Assembly (NCBI RefSeq): GCF_007747215.1
Contig: NZ_CP036273.1
Span: 5,130,322 to 5,194,321, forward strand
Length of the DNA: 64,000 bases
From: Urbifossiella limnaea
GTDB lineage: Bacteria; Planctomycetota; Planctomycetia; Gemmatales; Gemmataceae
Reading direction: 5' to 3'
The notes under the pieces were generated by a model that was not told the DNA's origin, did not search any database, and was given only the letters and a program-made list of their open reading frames with translations. Shown here in pieces: positions 16,817 to 25,742 of the stretch. Every line of letters starts with the position of its first letter. The first letter of the stretch is position 1. Position numbers and translations under genes: made by a program.

Positions 16817-18079
16817 ATGGACTTCCCCCTCCCCCCGGTCGGCGAAGGGTTGATCGAGGTGGAGCTGGTCCGCTGGCTGGTGAAGCCCGGCGACGCGGTC
16901 GGCCGCGGGCAGGGGCTGGCCGAGGTGATGTCGGACAAGGCGACGATGGAGGTGCCGGCCCCGTTCGCCGGCACCATCACGTCGCTCGCGGCGACGCCCG
17001 GCGCCAAGGTGCAGGTCGGGCAGGTGATCCTCGCCTACTCGCCTGGGGGGACTGTGGGACCGGGGGACTCAGGGACCGTGGGACAGAAGGAGGCCGTGCG
17101 GGCGGAATCAAGATCGACGAACGGATCGGCCGTCGCCGTCGCCCGACCGCCGGTCCAGCAGTCCCACGGTCCCACAGTCCCACAGTCGCTTCCCCCTGCT
17201 TCCCCGTCCGTCCGCCTACTGGCCCGCAAGTTCGGCGTGGACCTGGCCCGCGTCCGCGGCACCGGGCCGCACGGGCGCATCCTCCTCGACGACCTCACGC
17301 CGCTCCTCGCCCCCGCAGCGACGCCGCCGCCCAAGGCCGAAGCGACCGCGTTCGACCTGGGCACCGCCGGGACGCGGACGAAGCTCGTCGGCCTCCGCCG
17401 CCGCATCGCCGATCATATGGTCGAGTCGAAGCGGCGCGTGCCGCACTACTCGTACATCGACGAGTGCGACGTGACCGACCTGGTGCGGCTGCGGGCGCAG
17501 CTCCGCGAGCCGTTCGCCCGCACCGGCGTGAAGCTGACGTACCTGGCGTTCGTGGTGAAGGCCGTGGCGCGCGCCCTGAAGGAAGTGCCGATCGCAAATA
17601 GCACCCTCGACGAGGCCGGCGGCGAGATCGTATTGCACGACCGCGTCCACGTCGGCGTCGCCGTCGCCACGCCCGGCGGGCTGATCGTGCCGGTGGTGAA
17701 GGATGCCGACAAGAAAGACCTGCCCGCGGTCGCCGCCGACATCGACCGCCTCGGCCGCGAGGCGAAGGCCGGCCGCGCGCGGCCCGACGACCTGAAGGGC
17801 GGCACGTTCACCGTCACGTCGGTCGGTAACGTCGGCGGGCTGATCTCGACGCCGATCGTGAACTATCCCGAAGTCGGCATCCTGGGCGTCGGCAAGGTGG
17901 TGAGGCGGCCGGTGTACGACGACGCCGGCCGCCTTCACCCCGCGGACATCCTGTACCTGTCGATCTCGTTCGACCACCGGGTCGTGGACGGGGCGGTGGG
18001 GGCGGTGTTCGGCAACGCCGTGGCTCGCCACCTGCGGAGCCCGGCGACGCTGCTCCTGCCGGAGAATTATGGTGCGTGA
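16817..18079 (+). CDS. 2-oxo acid dehydrogenase dihydrolipoyl acyltransferase (E2)
   Basis: 420 residues from ATG 16817; the frame extends upstream into the inverted repeat, which is not coding. Domains in order: one lipoyl domain (1-77, lipoyl lysine in MSDKATMEVPAPF); a linker (77-123) encoded by repeat DNA; a peripheral-subunit-binding domain (about 130-165, VRLLARKFGVDLARVRGTG); and the acyltransferase core (about 190-420) with the catalytic SFDHRVVDG. It transfers acyl groups from lipoate to CoA in a pyruvate, 2-oxoglutarate or branched-chain complex. No E1 or E3 gene is nearby, so the complex cannot be named, although the layout is closest to branched-chain-type E2. Confidence 0.92.
   Translation: MDFPLPPVGEGLIEVELVRWLVKPGDAVGRGQGLAEVMSDKATMEVPAPFAGTITSLAATPGAKVQVGQVILAYSPGGTVGPGDSGTVGQKEAVRAESRSTNGSAVAVARPPVQQSHGPTVPQSLPPASPSVRLLARKFGVDLARVRGTGPHGRILLDDLTPLLAPAATPPPKAEATAFDLGTAGTRTKLVGLRRRIADHMVESKRRVPHYSYIDECDVTDLVRLRAQLREPFARTGVKLTYLAFVVKAVARALKEVPIANSTLDEAGGEIVLHDRVHVGVAVATPGGLIVPVVKDADKKDLPAVAADIDRLGREAKAGRARPDDLKGGTFTVTSVGNVGGLISTPIVNYPEVGILGVGKVVRRPVYDDAGRLHPADILYLSISFDHRVVDGAVGAVFGNAVARHLRSPATLLLPENYGA
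17049..17187. repeat. GGACTGTGGGAC-type repeat hairpin inside a coding linker
   Basis: GGACTGTGGGAC (17049-17060) and GGACCGTGGGAC (17073-17084) have reverse complements at 17161-17172 (GTCCCACGGTCC) and 17169-17180 (GTCCCACAGTCC), with a further partial copy at 17177-17187. The frame stays open, and the element encodes the disordered linker between the lipoyl and subunit-binding domains. Confidence 0.8.
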
Positions 18080-19277
18080 CGCCCTCCCGGCGGCGGCCGC
18101 CGCGCTGCTGGTGTTCGCGTTCGGCGTGTTCCAGGCGCTCGCCGCGAACGTCGCGCCGGACCTGTTCATCTACCGCCTCGGCTCGCAGCTCGGCCTCCGT
18201 GCCCAAAACCCCTACGACACCGCGACCGTGCGGTCGGCTGTGGTCGAGCAGTTCCCCGAACTGAACACCGGCCCGGCGCCGCTCGGCGAGAACTGTGGAT
18301 TCTTCCTGCCGCCCAGCGCGGTCGTGGAGTTCGCGCCGTTCGCGCTCCTGCCGTGGCCCGACGCGAAACTCCTGTGGGCCGTCGTGAACGGCCTTGCGGC
18401 CTTCGCGGTGGCGCGAGTCGTCACGCTCGTTCGCCCCGCAGGCCAGCCGACCGGACCGGACCTGGTGCGAATGCTCGTACCGTTCGCGCTCGTCCTGAAC
18501 TTCCTGACGCTGGCCGTCGTGCTGGTCGGGCAGACGACGCTGGTCGCGGCCGGGTGCGTCGTCGCCGGTCTGGTCGCGTTCGGCCGCGGCTGGAACGTCG
18601 CCGGGGCGGTGCTGTGGGCGCTGCCGTTCGTGAAGCCGCACGTGGCCCTGCCGCTGCTCCCGCTGGCGTGGCTTCTCGGCGGCTGGAAGCGCGCCGCGGG
18701 CGTGCTACTGGTGGTCGGCGGGCTGAACCTGTTGGGCGCGACGTTCGTCGGCGGCACGCCGCTGTTTCTGCTCGACTACGTGAAACAGGCCGGGGCGGGG
18801 CACCAGGCGGTGGCGTTCAACCGTGCCGAACTGGCCTACGAGATGACGAGTTGGAACCGCCTCCTGTACCTCGCCAGCGGCGAGCGCGTGCTCGTGGAGC
18901 AGACGGCGGCGACGATGCTCCTCAGCTACGCCGTCGGCTTCGGGCTGGTCGGGCTCCGCTGTGTCGCGTCACGAACGCGGCCGTCGGAGGCGTGGGCACT
19001 GGCGATGGCGGCCGCGCTCGCGGTGGTGTGCCCGCAGGTGTTGGGTTACGAGCTGTTGGGGCTGGTGCTGGCGGTCCCGTGGGTCCGCGACCTGTTCGCC
19101 GCCGGTCGCCACGGCTGGGGGCTGACTGCGGTACTGCTCCTCGGCGTGCAACTGGTGCCGTTCCCAACGATGCAGGCGCTCGGGATCGAGTGGCACCGCC
19201 CGGGCGGCGCGATGGCGTTCGCACTGGTGGTGCTGTGCGGCCCGCTGCGGCCGGGCCTCACCCCGTCGCCGCCTTGA
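18069..19277 (+). CDS. GT87-like (DUF2029) polytopic membrane glycosyltransferase
   Basis: 402 residues. The ATG at 18069 overlaps the end of the E2 gene by 11 bases. The protein is strongly hydrophobic, with about ten membrane segments. The first loop carries the family-type motif LFIYRLGSQLGLRAQNPYD, whose acidic residues correspond to the catalytic region of GT-C enzymes. GT87 enzymes transfer mannose or other sugars from polyprenyl-phosphate donors on the outer face of the membrane. The acceptor is unknown. A paralogue sits at 24546. Its stop overlaps that of the convergent NicO gene by 20 bases. Confidence 0.75.
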   Translation: MVRDALPAAAAALLVFAFGVFQALAANVAPDLFIYRLGSQLGLRAQNPYDTATVRSAVVEQFPELNTGPAPLGENCGFFLPPSAVVEFAPFALLPWPDAKLLWAVVNGLAAFAVARVVTLVRPAGQPTGPDLVRMLVPFALVLNFLTLAVVLVGQTTLVAAGCVVAGLVAFGRGWNVAGAVLWALPFVKPHVALPLLPLAWLLGGWKRAAGVLLVVGGLNLLGATFVGGTPLFLLDYVKQAGAGHQAVAFNRAELAYEMTSWNRLLYLASGERVLVEQTAATMLLSYAVGFGLVGLRCVASRTRPSEAWALAMAAALAVVCPQVLGYELLGLVLAVPWVRDLFAAGRHGWGLTAVLLLGVQLVPFPTMQALGIEWHRPGGAMAFALVVLCGPLRPGLTPSPP

Positions 19278-20736
19278 GCCCCTCGCGGCACAGCCACAGG
19301 CCGATGCCGAGCAGCAGCGCGGCGCTCACCATCGGCAGCACCCGGAACCAGCGGCTCTCGGCGAATCGCACCGCCCCGGCCCGGTGGGCGTAGACAACGC
19401 TCACCCCCAACAGCACCAGCACGACGCCGAGGCCGATGCTGAACGCCAGCAGCAGCGGCACCGCGAAGCCGATGCGGTTCAGCGCCGTCGCCGCGAGCAG
19501 CAGCAGCACCGCGTCCCAGCACGGGATCAGCCCGCCGCCGAGGCCCATCAGGATGAGCCGCGTCCAGCCGAACGTCGTCTTCGCGTCCTCCGGCGGCGGG
19601 CCGTGGTGGTGATGGTGGCCGTCGCCGTGGTCGTGGTCGTGGTGGTGATGGTGGCCGCCGCCGAAGTGGACGTGGTCGGCCCGGCCGGTGAGGCGGCGCA
19701 TCAGCAGCCACGCGCCGACGGCCGCGACCAGGACCCCGCCGAGGAACTGCAACACCCCCTGCGTCGTGCCCGGCACCTCGTTCCCGTACACGCCCCACAG
19801 CACCGCGGCGACGGCGATCACCGAGCCGGTGTGCGCCACCGTCGTCGTCACGGCCAGGATGAGGGCGTGGCCGACGGTGCCGCGTTCGCCGACGAGGTAC
19901 GCGGCGACGAGCGTCTTTCCGTGCCCCGGGGTGAAGGCGTGGGCCGCACCGAACAGGAACGCCGCGAGTAGCAGCACCCCCAGGCCGGCGGACGAGTCGA
20001 ACAGCGCCGGCAGCCCGCGGGCCACGAGGTCGGCCGCGAGCGTGCGCGGCTCCTCGGTTACGGTGACGGCCGGCGAGCCGGGGGCGGCAGCCCCCGGATT
20101 CGGTCTGGCCGCGGGGTCCACGATCGCCCGCGGCAGCTTCACGACCGCCGACGCCTTCCGCAGCCGCGCCGCCTGCTCGGGCGTCAGGTCGATGGCCGGC
20201 CGGTCGCGCCAGCGCGGGTCGGGCTCGATCAGGTCGTCGAACGACACCCCGCTGTCACTCCCGGCCGCGGCGACGGTCAGCGCCAGGACGCCGGGCTTGT
20301 CGGGGAACGAGTCGTCGTCGAAGACGAGGCTGCGCTTCTCCGGCCCGGGCGGCCACGGGGCGCGGAACTCGAACCGGAAGCGCGGGTGCTCACCGCCCTC
20401 CAGCTCGATCTTCTCGACGGCGAACGTCAGCGGCGTGCCGTCGCTGGCGGCGCGGAGGTCGCGGGCGATCTCGGGGGCGACCTTCTTGGCGTAGGCGAGC
20501 ACGAACCCGCGGCCGGTCTTGTCGAGCTTGGCGATCTCGTCCGCGGTGAAGAGCTTGGCCCCGTCGAGGAAGATGGTGAACTGCGTGACTTCGAGCGTGT
20601 ACTTCACCTGCACCGACTCCGGCCCGACGCGGACGGCAACGGTGCGGTCGTAGCGCGTGTTCGGCAGCGGGTGCGCGGTCGAGGCGGAAGCCGCGAGTAG
20701 GGCGCCGAGTACGGCGGCGGGGAGGAGGCGGGTCAT
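19258..20736 (-). CDS. NicO-family nickel/cobalt exporter-like membrane protein with His-rich loop
   Basis: 492 residues. A signal peptide ends near ASASTAHP. A periplasmic domain of about 190 residues (DUF1007-like pattern: TRYDRTVAVRVGPESVQVKY) is followed by a NicO transporter core with GHGKTLVAAYLVGERGTVGHA (about 270-290) and six or so helices. A cytoplasmic loop near residues 360-380 has a run of His, Asp and Gly (HHHHHDHDHGDGHHHHH) suited to binding Ni, Co or Zn. RcnA-like efflux is one possibility and uptake another; direction cannot be decided from sequence. A -10-like TATGAT lies six bases before the ATG, so the mRNA may be leaderless. Confidence 0.85.
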   Translation of the reverse strand: MTRLLPAAVLGALLAASASTAHPLPNTRYDRTVAVRVGPESVQVKYTLEVTQFTIFLDGAKLFTADEIAKLDKTGRGFVLAYAKKVAPEIARDLRAASDGTPLTFAVEKIELEGGEHPRFRFEFRAPWPPGPEKRSLVFDDDSFPDKPGVLALTVAAAGSDSGVSFDDLIEPDPRWRDRPAIDLTPEQAARLRKASAVVKLPRAIVDPAARPNPGAAAPGSPAVTVTEEPRTLAADLVARGLPALFDSSAGLGVLLLAAFLFGAAHAFTPGHGKTLVAAYLVGERGTVGHALILAVTTTVAHTGSVIAVAAVLWGVYGNEVPGTTQGVLQFLGGVLVAAVGAWLLMRRLTGRADHVHFGGGHHHHHDHDHGDGHHHHHGPPPEDAKTTFGWTRLILMGLGGGLIPCWDAVLLLLAATALNRIGFAVPLLLAFSIGLGVVLVLLGVSVVYAHRAGAVRFAESRWFRVLPMVSAALLLGIGLWLCREGLKAATG

Positions 20737-20741
20737 ACTTT

Positions 20742-20747
20742 CATCAT
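20742..20747 (-). promoter_or_regulatory. -10 element of the NicO gene, probable leaderless start
   Basis: Read on the minus strand, TATGAT is followed by six bases and then the ATG at 20736, leaving no room for a ribosome-binding site if transcription begins 6-7 bases after the -10. Confidence 0.35.
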
Positions 20748-20760
20748 ACCGGAAGCCCCG

Positions 20761-20802
20761 CCGCTTGCGGCCTCGCGTCGCCCAGCGCGAAGCCGCGAGC
20801 GG
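20761..20802 (-). terminator. Imperfect 17-bp hairpin downstream of the cyclase-like gene
   Basis: CCGCTTGCGGCCTCGCG (20761-20777) and CGCGAAGCCGCGAGCGG (20786-20802) pair with two mismatches around an 8-base loop, just after the stop at 20816 and before the NicO start at 20736. Confidence 0.5.
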
Positions 20803-20815
20803 GTGGGCTACAGCA

Positions 20816-21949
20816 TCACTTCTTCCGCGTGTAGCTGAGCGCCATCAGGGCGTACCCAGTGACGAGGTTCGGGTCGCCCTCCATCCAGCGGTCGGTCGGG
20901 TTCACCCAACTGCCGTCCGGGCGCTGCCGGCTCGCCAGCGCCGCCGTCAGGTCCGCGCGCCAGTCGTGCTTCACGCCGCTCGCGTCCTCGAAGGTGTCCA
21001 CGCCGAGGGCGTCCATCGTCTTGGCGAAGGTGTGGTAGTAGTAGAACAGGCCGCGCTGCGAATTCGCCTCCGGCATCCCCGGGTTGCGGTCGAGGGTGTA
21101 GTTCTTGCCGATCCACCCGAGCGCCGCCTTCAGCCTCGGGTCGTCCTTGCCGACGCCGGCGTAGATCAGGCTCTTCACGCCGGCGTAGGTCATGCTGCCG
21201 TAGCCGCCCATGTCGGTCTTGGTGCCGTCGCCGTCGGTGCGGCGGTTCTCGCCGCCGTTGGCCCCGGTGTAGATGAAGCTACCGTCGTTGTTCTTCGCCG
21301 CCCACGCGGCCCCGTTGTGTTCGCTCTTGAGGTTCTGGCAGCGGCTGACGAACACGGCCGCCTTCTTGAACGCCGGGTCGTCCGACGGGACGCCCGCGGC
21401 CTTCAGCGCCTCCAGGAAGAACGCGGTGTTCGACAGGTCGGGCCGCGACTTGTCGCCGGCGTACCCGGCGCCGCCGTAGAAGTCGGTGTTCGCGTCCTTG
21501 CCGCGGGCGTCGTCCCACTGGTACGCGCGGAGGTACTTCACCGCGTCGCCGATCACCGGCCGGTACTTCTCCGCCCGCCCGGCTTCCGACAGCGCCATGA
21601 CGTTGATGCTGGTCGTGTAGTTGATGAGCCCGGCTTTCAGGTCGTTGCCGGCAATGTGGCCTTCCTTCTGATTCACCAGCGACTCGATGAATCGGAGCCC
21701 CTTCGCGGTCGGCTCGGTGTCCGGGCCGGTGCCGGTCCGCAGCAGCCCCGTCACGACGATGCCGGTGACGCCGCGGTTGTTCGGCGCCGGCCCCCAGCTG
21801 CCGTCTTCGTTCTGACTCTTGGCGAGGAACGCGGCGGCCTTCTTCGCCAACGTCGCGGCGTCGGCCGACGGCTGAGCGACAGCGGGGACCGCGGCGACGG
21901 CCGCGGCGAACAGGACGGCGGGCACGACCGCGCGGGACCGGAGCGACAT
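20816..21949 (-). CDS. Secreted prenyltransferase/squalene-oxidase repeat protein
   Basis: 377 residues. ATG 21949 is preferred over the GTG three codons upstream because GAGGT is well placed. After a signal peptide ending near AVAQPSA, the protein consists of alpha-toroid repeats of the squalene-hopene cyclase/prenyltransferase type. These show as QNEDGSWG near the N-terminus, TAFFLEALKAAG, and QRPDGSWVNP near the C-terminus. The DxDD cyclase motif is not apparent and the protein is exported, so it is unlikely to be a true hopene cyclase. Secreted proteins of this class are frequent in planctomycetes and of unknown role; glycan or terpenoid binding is possible. Confidence 0.82.
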   Translation of the reverse strand: MSLRSRAVVPAVLFAAAVAAVPAVAQPSADAATLAKKAAAFLAKSQNEDGSWGPAPNNRGVTGIVVTGLLRTGTGPDTEPTAKGLRFIESLVNQKEGHIAGNDLKAGLINYTTSINVMALSEAGRAEKYRPVIGDAVKYLRAYQWDDARGKDANTDFYGGAGYAGDKSRPDLSNTAFFLEALKAAGVPSDDPAFKKAAVFVSRCQNLKSEHNGAAWAAKNNDGSFIYTGANGGENRRTDGDGTKTDMGGYGSMTYAGVKSLIYAGVGKDDPRLKAALGWIGKNYTLDRNPGMPEANSQRGLFYYYHTFAKTMDALGVDTFEDASGVKHDWRADLTAALASRQRPDGSWVNPTDRWMEGDPNLVTGYALMALSYTRKK

Positions 21950-22016
21950 CGGTGGCACCTCGAAGACGGGATGCGGGTTATGGTACGCCAGGCAAACCGG
22001 GTGCCGACGTGCGAAA

Positions 22017-22040
22017 CCCCGGGGACGTGACGCCCCGGGG
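22017..22040. terminator. CCCCGGGG-flanked intergenic hairpin
   Basis: CCCCGGGG occurs at 22017-22024 and 22033-22040 around 8 bases, between the minus-strand genes ending at 22085 and starting at 21949. It is a plausible terminator for the upstream gene; there is no T-run. Confidence 0.4.
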
Positions 22041-22084
22041 CCGGTCGCGCGGTCAGCCGGTGACCAGCGGTGGTCACGCGCGGG

Positions 22085-23053
22085 TCAGTACTGCAGGACG
22101 AGCCTCGGCGGCGGCTTGCTGCCACGGCGGTCGAGCCAGAACCGGCCGCTCATCGCCAGCACCACGAGCAGGTGCAGCGCGACGGCCAGGCCGAACCACG
22201 CGGTCCATTCCAGGTTGAACTTCGCCAACTCCTGGTCGGCGCGGAACTCGATCTTGTCCAGCTCGGCCTGGTTCCCCGCGGCCTTCGCCTGCTCGTCGGC
22301 GTACCGCTCGGCCACGGCCTGCCGCATCGCCCGCTCCAGACCGAACCCGTGCGCGGCCTGTGCGAGTAGCAGCACCAGCATCAGCACCGCGGCGCCCGCC
22401 AGGGCCGGGACGCGGTACGGCCAGGCGTCGCGGAGGAACGCGACCTGCCGCGGGAGGCGGCTCACGTCCGTCACGAGCCGCTCGGCCCACGCCACCACGA
22501 CGGCCAGGATCAGAAGCAGCAGGTACGGGAGCATCAGCAGCCAGTCGGACGACACCTTGTTGAGCACGTCCGCCGGCCAGCCGGACTGCTGGCGCGACAG
22601 TTCTTCGAGGTGGAAGTTCCGCGCCGGGCTGCCGGCGAGTGCCCGCCACGGCGTCTGCGAGTAGACCGCCGACCCACCGACGTAGGAGCCGACCCACGGG
22701 AACAGCGTCAGCACCAACACGAGCGTCAGCCCCACGGCCGGCACCCACGCCAGTGTCGCCGGCTTCAGCGACACGCCGACGTTGTGCTCGTACCCCGGCG
22801 CGGCCGGTGCCGGCTGCGTCACCGCGGCGAGCGCGTCGGGCGTCAGCCCCGGGGGCGGCGCGGGCGGCTGGGGGGGCGGCGCGACCGGGGGCGGAACCGG
22901 CGCCGGCGACGCGGGCGGCACCGAAACGACCGGGTCGTACCGGGCCGGCACGGGGAAAGCGGCCTGGCACTCGGGGCACGGCACGGTCGTGCCAGCGGCC
23001 TCGTCGGGCACGGTCACGAACTTCGCACAGTTCGGGCAGATCAGCTTCGGCAC
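22085..23053 (-). CDS. Zinc-ribbon polytopic membrane protein, unknown function
   Basis: 322 residues, GTG start with GAGGA eight bases upstream. An MJ0042-like zinc ribbon with CPNC and CPEC (about residues 6-29) opens the protein. A Pro-rich spacer follows (about 45-75), then four membrane helices (about 100-125, 170-190, 215-240 and 285-305) with a charged helical segment between the last two. The same ribbon type begins the protein at 5331. I recognise no function. It ends the minus-strand pair with nnrD, starting 19 bases after the nnrD stop, so the two are probably co-transcribed. Confidence 0.72.
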   Translation of the reverse strand: MPKLICPNCAKFVTVPDEAAGTTVPCPECQAAFPVPARYDPVVSVPPASPAPVPPPVAPPPQPPAPPPGLTPDALAAVTQPAPAAPGYEHNVGVSLKPATLAWVPAVGLTLVLVLTLFPWVGSYVGGSAVYSQTPWRALAGSPARNFHLEELSRQQSGWPADVLNKVSSDWLLMLPYLLLLILAVVVAWAERLVTDVSRLPRQVAFLRDAWPYRVPALAGAAVLMLVLLLAQAAHGFGLERAMRQAVAERYADEQAKAAGNQAELDKIEFRADQELAKFNLEWTAWFGLAVALHLLVVLAMSGRFWLDRRGSKPPPRLVLQY

Positions 23054-23072
23054 GGGCGGCTTCCTCGGGGCA

Positions 23073-23957
23073 TTACCAGCGGGCTTCCAGTTCGCGGAAC
23101 GCGGCGGAGAGGTAGTCGGGGAGGTCGGCGGCGGTCAAGCCGGTCTGGCCGATCGCGGCCGCGGCAATGTCGCCGGCCCGGCCGTGGACCCAGGCGCCGA
23201 GCACGGCCGCGTCGAACGGCGACAGCCCACGAGCCAGCAGTGCGGCGACCACGCCGGTGAGCACGTCGCCGCTGCCGCCGGTGGCCATGCCGGGGTTGCC
23301 GGTCGTGTTCCGGTACACGCGCCGGCCGTCGGTCACGACCGTGCCCGGGCCCTTCACCAGCACGACGGCGCCGGTCTTCCACGCGAAGCCGACGGCCAGT
23401 TCCGCGCGGCGCGCCACGGCGTCGTGGGTGGCGACGCCGGCCAGCCGCGCGAACTCGCCGGGGTGCGGCGTGAGCACGAGCGGCATCGGCCGGTCGCGGA
23501 AGTCGTCGCCGAGCGGGGCGAGGGCGTTCAGCCCGTCGGCGTCCACGACCGTCGGCGTCCGCGGTAGCTCGCGGAGCACGGCCTTCACCAGTGCCGCGGC
23601 GTCGTCGGCCTGGCCGAGCCCGGGGCCGATCGCAATTGCGTTGGCGGCGCGGCCGAGCTCGATCAACTCTGCCGCGACGCCCGCGCCGAGAGTACCGTCG
23701 ACGTGCTGGCGGAGTGGCACCGTCATGTAGCACGGGTGGCCGGCGGCGACGGTGGGCTGAACCTCGGCCGGGCACGCGACGCGGACGAGACCGGCCCCGG
23801 CCCGCAGCGCCCCGCGGCCGACGAGGACCGCGGCCCCGGCCATGCCGCGGCTGCCGGCGACGGCGAGCACCTGGCCGTACGTGCCCTTGTGGCCGTCCGC
23901 CGCGCGGCGCGGCATCCGCGGTAGTTCGAAGACCGGCGTGGCCGCGGCGTCGCTCAT
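23073..23957 (-). CDS. nnrD: ADP- or ATP-dependent NAD(P)H-hydrate dehydratase
   Basis: 294 residues from the ATG at 23957. It repairs hydrated NADH/NADPH by dehydration at the cost of a nucleoside triphosphate or ADP (YjeF C-terminal, ribokinase-like fold). Visible motifs are GGSGDVLTG near residues 230-238 with the catalytic aspartate, VVDADGLNAL, TPHPGEFARLAG and KGPGTVV. The NnrE epimerase domain, often fused at the N-terminus, is absent, and no separate nnrE is in the window. A -10-like TATAAC lies at 23974-23979 on the minus strand. Confidence 0.9.
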   Translation of the reverse strand: MSDAAATPVFELPRMPRRAADGHKGTYGQVLAVAGSRGMAGAAVLVGRGALRAGAGLVRVACPAEVQPTVAAGHPCYMTVPLRQHVDGTLGAGVAAELIELGRAANAIAIGPGLGQADDAAALVKAVLRELPRTPTVVDADGLNALAPLGDDFRDRPMPLVLTPHPGEFARLAGVATHDAVARRAELAVGFAWKTGAVVLVKGPGTVVTDGRRVYRNTTGNPGMATGGSGDVLTGVVAALLARGLSPFDAAVLGAWVHGRAGDIAAAAIGQTGLTAADLPDYLSAAFRELEARW

Positions 23958-24054
23958 CGTCACCCCCGCGTCCGTTATACGACTGCCCGCCGGCTCCCGG
24001 CTTCCGACACCAGAGCCAGGTTGATAGAACACATTTCGTACCGGAGGACGAACG

Positions 24055-24546
24055 ATGAGCCAAACAGCCCACGAGGCGATTACCGCGGGCTACCGCATGG
24101 GCGGGCAGCTCGTCCACCGCATGACGCACGACCTGACGCCGGCCGAGTTCGCGCACCAACCCGTGCCGGGGGCGAACTCCGCGGCGTGGGTCGTCGGCCA
24201 CCTCGCCGTCACGCTTTGGCGCACCGCCGACCGCCTCGGCGCCCCCGACCTCGCGCCACTGCCGCCGGGCCTGCTCGAATCCTTCACCCAGACCGGCAAA
24301 CCCGCCGGCGACCAGTCCTCCCTCGTCGACCCCGCCGCGCTGCTCGCGCTGTTCGACACCTGCCTCGCGAAGGTCATCGACGCCGTGCCAACGATCCCCG
24401 CCGCGAAGCTGACCGAACCCGCGACGCGGCCCGGGTTCGCAACCACGTTCGGCGAAGGCGTTCTGTTCGGGGCGCTCCACATCGCCATGCACACCGGACA
24501 ACTGTCGATCATCCGCCGCAGCCTCGGCAAGCCCCCGGTGGTGTGA
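24055..24546 (+). CDS. DinB-family protein
   Basis: 163 residues; GGAGG lies well placed before the ATG. The four-helix DinB/YfiT fold is indicated by the three candidate metal histidines: one in WVVGHLAVTLWR (about 45-56) and two in GALHIAMHTGQLSIIRR near the C-terminus (H-x3-H spacing). DinB-family proteins are putative metal-dependent enzymes, some being thiol S-transferases (bacillithiol/mycothiol type). The substrate is unknown. TTCCGA, 17 bp and TAGAAC (24002-24030) make a possible promoter. The last base of its stop is the first base of the following start codon. Confidence 0.85.
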   Translation: MSQTAHEAITAGYRMGGQLVHRMTHDLTPAEFAHQPVPGANSAAWVVGHLAVTLWRTADRLGAPDLAPLPPGLLESFTQTGKPAGDQSSLVDPAALLALFDTCLAKVIDAVPTIPAAKLTEPATRPGFATTFGEGVLFGALHIAMHTGQLSIIRRSLGKPPVV

Positions 24547-25712
24547 TGGCGCCGCGTCTGCGGTCGGCGCTGGTTGCGGTCGTGGGGTTGCTCGTCGCCG
24601 GGGTCGCGGCCGACCGGGTGGTGAACAGCCCGGCGTTTCTCAACCCTCGCGACTTCCTCGAATTCTGGTCCGCCGGCGCCGTCGTGGCCCGCGGCGGCAA
24701 CCCCTACGACCCCGACGTGCTTCTCGCCGAGCAGCGCCGCGCCGAGCCGGGCCGCGACGCCGCGGTGATGATGTGGAACCCCCCGTGGTCGCTGGCCGTG
24801 TACGTACCCGTGGGGCTGCTGCCGGTTCGCTGGGCGACGCTCGTGTGGATCGGCCTCCAGCTCGCCGCGGTCATGCTGAGCTGCGATTGGCTCTGGCGAG
24901 TGTACCGCGGCCCGGCTCGGTTGCGGTGGGTGCCCCAGGTGCTCGGCCTCACCTTTGCTCCCGTCGTGTGGAACGTGCTGTATGGCCAGAACGCCGGGCT
25001 GTTGCTCCTGGGGTTGGCCGGCTTCGTTCACTTCCGCGTGGCGGGGAAGCCGGGGCGCGCCGGGGCGTGCGCCGCGCTCACGGCGCTGAAGCCGCACTTG
25101 CTCGCGGTGTTCGGCGTGCTGCTCGTCCTGGACGCGATGAGCCGCCCCGGGCGAACCGCGCTCGCGTCCGGTGTCGGCACTCTGGCGGCAGCCCTCGGCG
25201 GCGTGCTGCTGCTGAACCCGGACGTTGTTGAGCAGTTCGCCCGGGCCACGGCTTACCCGCCGCCCGGAGCGGTTCCGCTGACGGAGTGGGTGCTGCCGGT
25301 CGCGTCGTACTGGCTGCGCGTCCTCGTCGCCCCGGAGCGCTTCTGGGTGCAGTTCATGCCATGTGCCGCGGCGTGCGTGGTCATCGCGGCATGGCGGTGG
25401 AAGCGGGGCGAGCGCTGGGACTGGCCGGCGGCGCTGCCGTGGGCGGTGTGGGCGTCGGTTCTGGCGACGCCTTACGGCGGCTGGGTGTTCGACTTGGCCG
25501 TGCTACTCGTGCCGGTCGTCGCGGTCGCGGCCCGCCTCGCGGCCGGATCGCGGCTCGTGGCGCTGGCGCTGTTCACCCTCGGGCAGCTCGGTGTCACCAC
25601 CGTGTCGCTGGCGTGGGCGGGCTCGCTGCCGGGGTTCTTCTGGGTCGCGCCGGTGGTCCTGCTCCTCTGCGTGGCCGCGGGAATGACACGCCCCGCGGCA
25701 CGCGGTTCGTAG
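24546..25712 (+). CDS. GT87-like (DUF2029) polytopic membrane glycosyltransferase
   Basis: 388 residues. The start overlaps the DinB stop by one base (TGATG). About ten hydrophobic segments are present; the first outer loop contains DFLEFWSAGAVVARGGNPYD, the same acidic/NPYD signature as the paralogue at 18069. By family, it is a GT-C enzyme using a polyprenyl-phosphate sugar at the outer membrane face of the cytoplasmic membrane. Acceptor and sugar are unknown. The frame extends upstream through the DinB gene but is not coding there. Confidence 0.78.
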   Translation: MAPRLRSALVAVVGLLVAGVAADRVVNSPAFLNPRDFLEFWSAGAVVARGGNPYDPDVLLAEQRRAEPGRDAAVMMWNPPWSLAVYVPVGLLPVRWATLVWIGLQLAAVMLSCDWLWRVYRGPARLRWVPQVLGLTFAPVVWNVLYGQNAGLLLLGLAGFVHFRVAGKPGRAGACAALTALKPHLLAVFGVLLVLDAMSRPGRTALASGVGTLAAALGGVLLLNPDVVEQFARATAYPPPGAVPLTEWVLPVASYWLRVLVAPERFWVQFMPCAAACVVIAAWRWKRGERWDWPAALPWAVWASVLATPYGGWVFDLAVLLVPVVAVAARLAAGSRLVALALFTLGQLGVTTVSLAWAGSLPGFFWVAPVVLLLCVAAGMTRPAARGS

Positions 25713-25742
25713 CATACCGCTGACCGACGGAGGGCGACGGAC

